A DNA stretch of 64,000 nt from an uncultured Pseudomonadota bacterium (GTDB lineage: Bacteria; Myxococcota_A; UBA796; SXON01), in the NCBI GenBank assembly GCA_903875225.1, contig CAIQVJ010000088.1, forward strand, positions 124,001 to 188,000. Reading direction: 5' to 3'. The position numbers and the translations under genes are program-made. Positions 61,827-64,000 of the stretch are shown piece by piece (within the stretch, counting starts at the first letter, position 1; each line of letters opens with the position of its first letter). Under the pieces are notes generated by a model. The model made no database searches. It had not been told where the DNA came from and saw nothing but the letters and a program-made list of their open reading frames with translations.

Positions 61827-61933
61827 GCCCGCGGGCCCTAACCTGAACCGCAGCGGCGGCGAGTGGGGTGGTCGGGTCTGGCGAGGTCCGGGTGCGCTCG
61901 CGGTGCTGGATGGCCGGGATACGCGCAGCTTCG

Positions 61934-63484
61934 ATGTCCTCATCAACCCGTTGGCGACGCGCCCTCGTCCTCTGGGTGATTGTCCGGCTGCCCCTGCCGC
62001 TGTTGCTCCTCGCCGTGGTGCCGGGGCTGGCCGGCGGTGTGCTCGCGTGGCTGTTCACGCACGTCGCATACGGCCACGGGCTGGCGAAGGGGATCGTGGG
62101 CCCGTGGACCACGATGGTCTATCGGCAGTCGGCGTGGTGCGGTGTCGTCGTCGGAGGGCTGGCGCTGGCCGTCGTGATGCCCGGGCTGGGGCGCCGCGCC
62201 TGGTTCGGGGTCGCCGCTGTCGGCGCCGTGCTCGCAGCGCTGTTCCTCCACGCCTGGTGGACCGGGCTGGTCGGCTTCCTGCTGCTGCTCGGGGTGAACC
62301 TGTGGCCCGCCCTCCCGACGACGTGGGCCAGCCTGGCCTGGGTACCCTGGATTGAACTTCTGTTTCCCGGTCCCACGCTGCGGGTCGTCGGTGTGCCCAC
62401 GCGCGTGGCGACCGCGGTCGCTGCCGTGTGGCTGGGGACGGGCTGGTTCGCGATCGACGCGTTCGCCACTGCGGACAGGTGGTCTGCGGAGGTGTTCGCC
62501 TGGCCCGTCGAGCGGCTGGATCCGCGCATCCGTGTGCTCGCCCGGGCGCCCCACGGCGATCGCAGCGAGTACCAGGACGTGGACGTCACCCCGGACCGCA
62601 TCGTCGTCGTCGCCGAGACCGACCTCAAGCTGCTCGCCTTTCCCCGGGGGATGGGCGGTCCGCCCGCGTTCGCGCAGCTGCAGCCGTTCTGGGGGCCCGA
62701 GGCCGGGCTCACGATGGACAGCGAGACCGACCCGGGCACGGGCACGACCTGGTTCCTCGACGGGCCGCGCAGTGTCCGGGCCGTGCGCTGGGTGGGAGAC
62801 CGCAGCGTGACCGTCGGACGATCCGTGGCGCTGCCCCGTCCTCTCTCGCATGTGTACACCCGGTGGTCGAAGGAGCGGAACCAGCTCATCCTGGTCACCA
62901 TCAACGCCGTCGAGGAGAGCCTCCCACCTGCGGTGATCCTGGTCGACACACCCGGACTGGGCCGCGCCGTGCAGCACAACCTCGTGACGGCGGACGGGAG
63001 GCGGGTGCCGCACATCCGCGACATCGAGTGGGTCCCCACGCTCGGAAAACTGGTGTTGGCGCCAGATTTCGGAACCCGGCTGTACCTCGCGGATCCCGAC
63101 ACCGGCCTGTGTGAGCCCTGGGTGGAGGTGCCGACGCTGAACGGCCGCATGGAGTGGAGCGCCGAGCTGGACCGGTTGTTCCTGGCCATGCCCAACCGGT
63201 TCGCGGTGCTCGTGGTCGACCCGCACACCGGCGAGATCGAGCGGACCATCCCCACCCAGCCCGGGGTTCGACCGCTCGCGATCGACGCAGAGCGGGGGCT
63301 CTTGATCACGGCTTCCCTCGCGACCGGCGTCGTGCTGGTGCAGCGTCTGGACACCGGTGCCTACGTGGACAGCTTTCGCACCGTGATGCCGCTGGTGCGC
63401 GAGATGACGCTCCTGCCAGAGGAGGGCATCGCCCTCCTGACGACGTGGTCGCAGGTGTACGCCATCCCGTATGCCACGCGCTGA
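61934..63484 (+). CDS. Membrane protein with C-terminal beta-propeller
   Basis: 516 residues. Four hydrophobic spans occupy about residues 10-150 (LVIVRLPLPLLLLAVVPG-like, FGVAAVGAVLAALF, LVGFLLLLGVNLWP and others). From about 175 a six- or seven-bladed propeller follows, with VDVTPDRIVVVAETDLKLLAFPRG, DGRRVPHIRDIEWVPTLGKLVLAPDFG and MEWSAELDRLFLAMPNRFAVLVVD, read in pieces. Function unknown. ATG 61934 is preferred over the longer frame from 61868, which would start in the tRNA leader. Confidence 0.65.
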   Translation: MSSSTRWRRALVLWVIVRLPLPLLLLAVVPGLAGGVLAWLFTHVAYGHGLAKGIVGPWTTMVYRQSAWCGVVVGGLALAVVMPGLGRRAWFGVAAVGAVLAALFLHAWWTGLVGFLLLLGVNLWPALPTTWASLAWVPWIELLFPGPTLRVVGVPTRVATAVAAVWLGTGWFAIDAFATADRWSAEVFAWPVERLDPRIRVLARAPHGDRSEYQDVDVTPDRIVVVAETDLKLLAFPRGMGGPPAFAQLQPFWGPEAGLTMDSETDPGTGTTWFLDGPRSVRAVRWVGDRSVTVGRSVALPRPLSHVYTRWSKERNQLILVTINAVEESLPPAVILVDTPGLGRAVQHNLVTADGRRVPHIRDIEWVPTLGKLVLAPDFGTRLYLADPDTGLCEPWVEVPTLNGRMEWSAELDRLFLAMPNRFAVLVVDPHTGEIERTIPTQPGVRPLAIDAERGLLITASLATGVVLVQRLDTGAYVDSFRTVMPLVREMTLLPEEGIALLTTWSQVYAIPYATR

Positions 63485-63541
63485 TCGGGGCGCTCGGCCC
63501 CCCGGTGGTTGGCCTGTTGGCGCGGGCGTTACGCTCGGGGC

Positions 63542-64000
63542 ATGAAGAGCGCGTCCTCCCCACCGCCCGCAGGTGCATCGGGAGCGGCGGTCCACCTGCT
63601 GGTGTTCCTGCTCTTCACCGCGCTCACCATCGTGGGTACCTGGCCGATGGCCACGGAGCTGGGCACCGCCCTGCCCGGCGAGAAGATGCTGGGCACCTGG
63701 TACCTGTTCCGGTCGCTCTCCACGATGCCGCTCACCCAGTGGCTCTCCCCCACACTCTCGCACCTCAACTACCCGGACGGCGGGACCGTGATCGTGGTCG
63801 CGCAACCGCAGTTCCTGCTGGCCTGGCTCCTCACCCCGCTGCTCGGCTCGGCGAGGGCCTTGAACGTGTCCCTCCTCCTGCACATCGCCTTTGGGGGGTA
63901 CGCCGGGTGGCGCCTCTCCCGCAGGGTGTGGGGCGCTACCTCACTCGGTCCATGGGCCCATCTCTCGGCTGGCCTCGTGCTCGGCATCTCGAGCTTTGCG
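63542..64000 (+). CDS. Integral membrane protein, GT-C/YfhO-like, 3' truncated
   Basis: 153 codons open to the window edge. After a Ser/Pro/Ala-rich start, hydrophobic spans (VHLLVFLLFTALTIVGTWPM; FLLAWLLTPLLGSARALNVSLLL) surround a periplasmic loop with HLNYPDGGTVI. This is the arrangement of large membrane glycosyltransferase-like proteins, where the first loop carries acidic or His residues. Only the N-terminus is seen, so the family is provisional. Confidence 0.6.
   Translation, partial: MKSASSPPPAGASGAAVHLLVFLLFTALTIVGTWPMATELGTALPGEKMLGTWYLFRSLSTMPLTQWLSPTLSHLNYPDGGTVIVVAQPQFLLAWLLTPLLGSARALNVSLLLHIAFGGYAGWRLSRRVWGATSLGPWAHLSAGLVLGISSFA

Noticed and set aside
59230..62112. 960-codon minus-strand open frame
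   Set aside because: Runs antisense to the GH2-like gene and through the tRNA; contains low-complexity RGP sequence only.

Overview
The window is high-GC DNA that reads like the chromosome of a Myxococcota-type (deltaproteobacterial) bacterium. This is inferred from the gene families, not from a marker gene. There are many secreted lipoproteins with Asp-rich MopE-type and thrombospondin-3-type calcium motifs, FG-GAP and RCC1-like propellers, a metalloprotease ending in a MYXO-CTERM-like anchor (42779-45541), eukaryote-like kinase and phosphatase fusions (17740-20469, 33505-35079), and a selenoprotein. No phage, IS element or CRISPR array is visible. One tRNA gene, tRNA-Gln(UUG), lies at 61752-61826 on the minus strand. 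Genes are dense, no gap exceeds 300 bp, and stop/start overlaps of the NTGA type (ATGA, GTGA, TTGA, CTGA) are common.

Layout. 1-2544: 2-aminoethylphosphonate import and breakdown operon (ABC ATPase fragment, phnW, phnX). 2560-7767, minus: lamin-tail lipoprotein, a DUF2252 lipoprotein coupled to a beta-rich protein, an OlsB-like acyltransferase and a small membrane protein. 7976-9027: ECF sigma factor with a membrane partner. 9201-14305: secreted lipoproteins, including two tandem MopE/RCC1 paralogues. 14284-14457, minus: N-terminal relic of a Ser/Thr kinase. 14475-24178: MBL-like protein, propeller, kinase-FGE fusion, GST, and a giant beta-helix lipoprotein with eight 162-bp repeats in exact register. 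24278-28138: fused Fe-S/molybdenum hydroxylase divergent from threonine synthase. 28226-35079: class III cyclase, methyltransferase/radical-SAM/Nudix operon, EamA transporter, pseudokinase-PP2C fusion.

35155-36640 holds the most notable locus. Imidazolonepropionase (hutI) lies head-to-head with an 83-residue SelW-like selenoprotein whose CxxU motif uses an in-frame TGA at 36425-36427. A SECIS-like hairpin follows directly. A conventional gene caller would report only a 62-codon stub or nothing.

36622-42682: outer-membrane-type proteins, DUF418 membrane protein, and a tetraheme cytochrome lipoprotein with a UshA-like N-terminus. 42779-49630: secreted M36-like protease, msrA, a TonB-dependent receptor that carries its own TonB-C-like domain, and a lipoprotein. 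49671-52611: deoxynucleoside kinase, thioredoxin-like lipoprotein coupled to an FMN reductase, and an AlkD-like protein. 52745-64000: envelope glycan or glycolipid genes (GT-C type membrane proteins, GT2, two SDR epimerases, a class III aminotransferase) and lipoproteins. The last gene is cut by the window edge.

The main themes are envelope and exoprotein functions, kinase/phosphatase/cyclase signalling, and selenium or molybdenum redox enzymes. Start sites were chosen from Shine-Dalgarno spacing, overlaps and signal peptides. Ambiguous ones are flagged in each entry.
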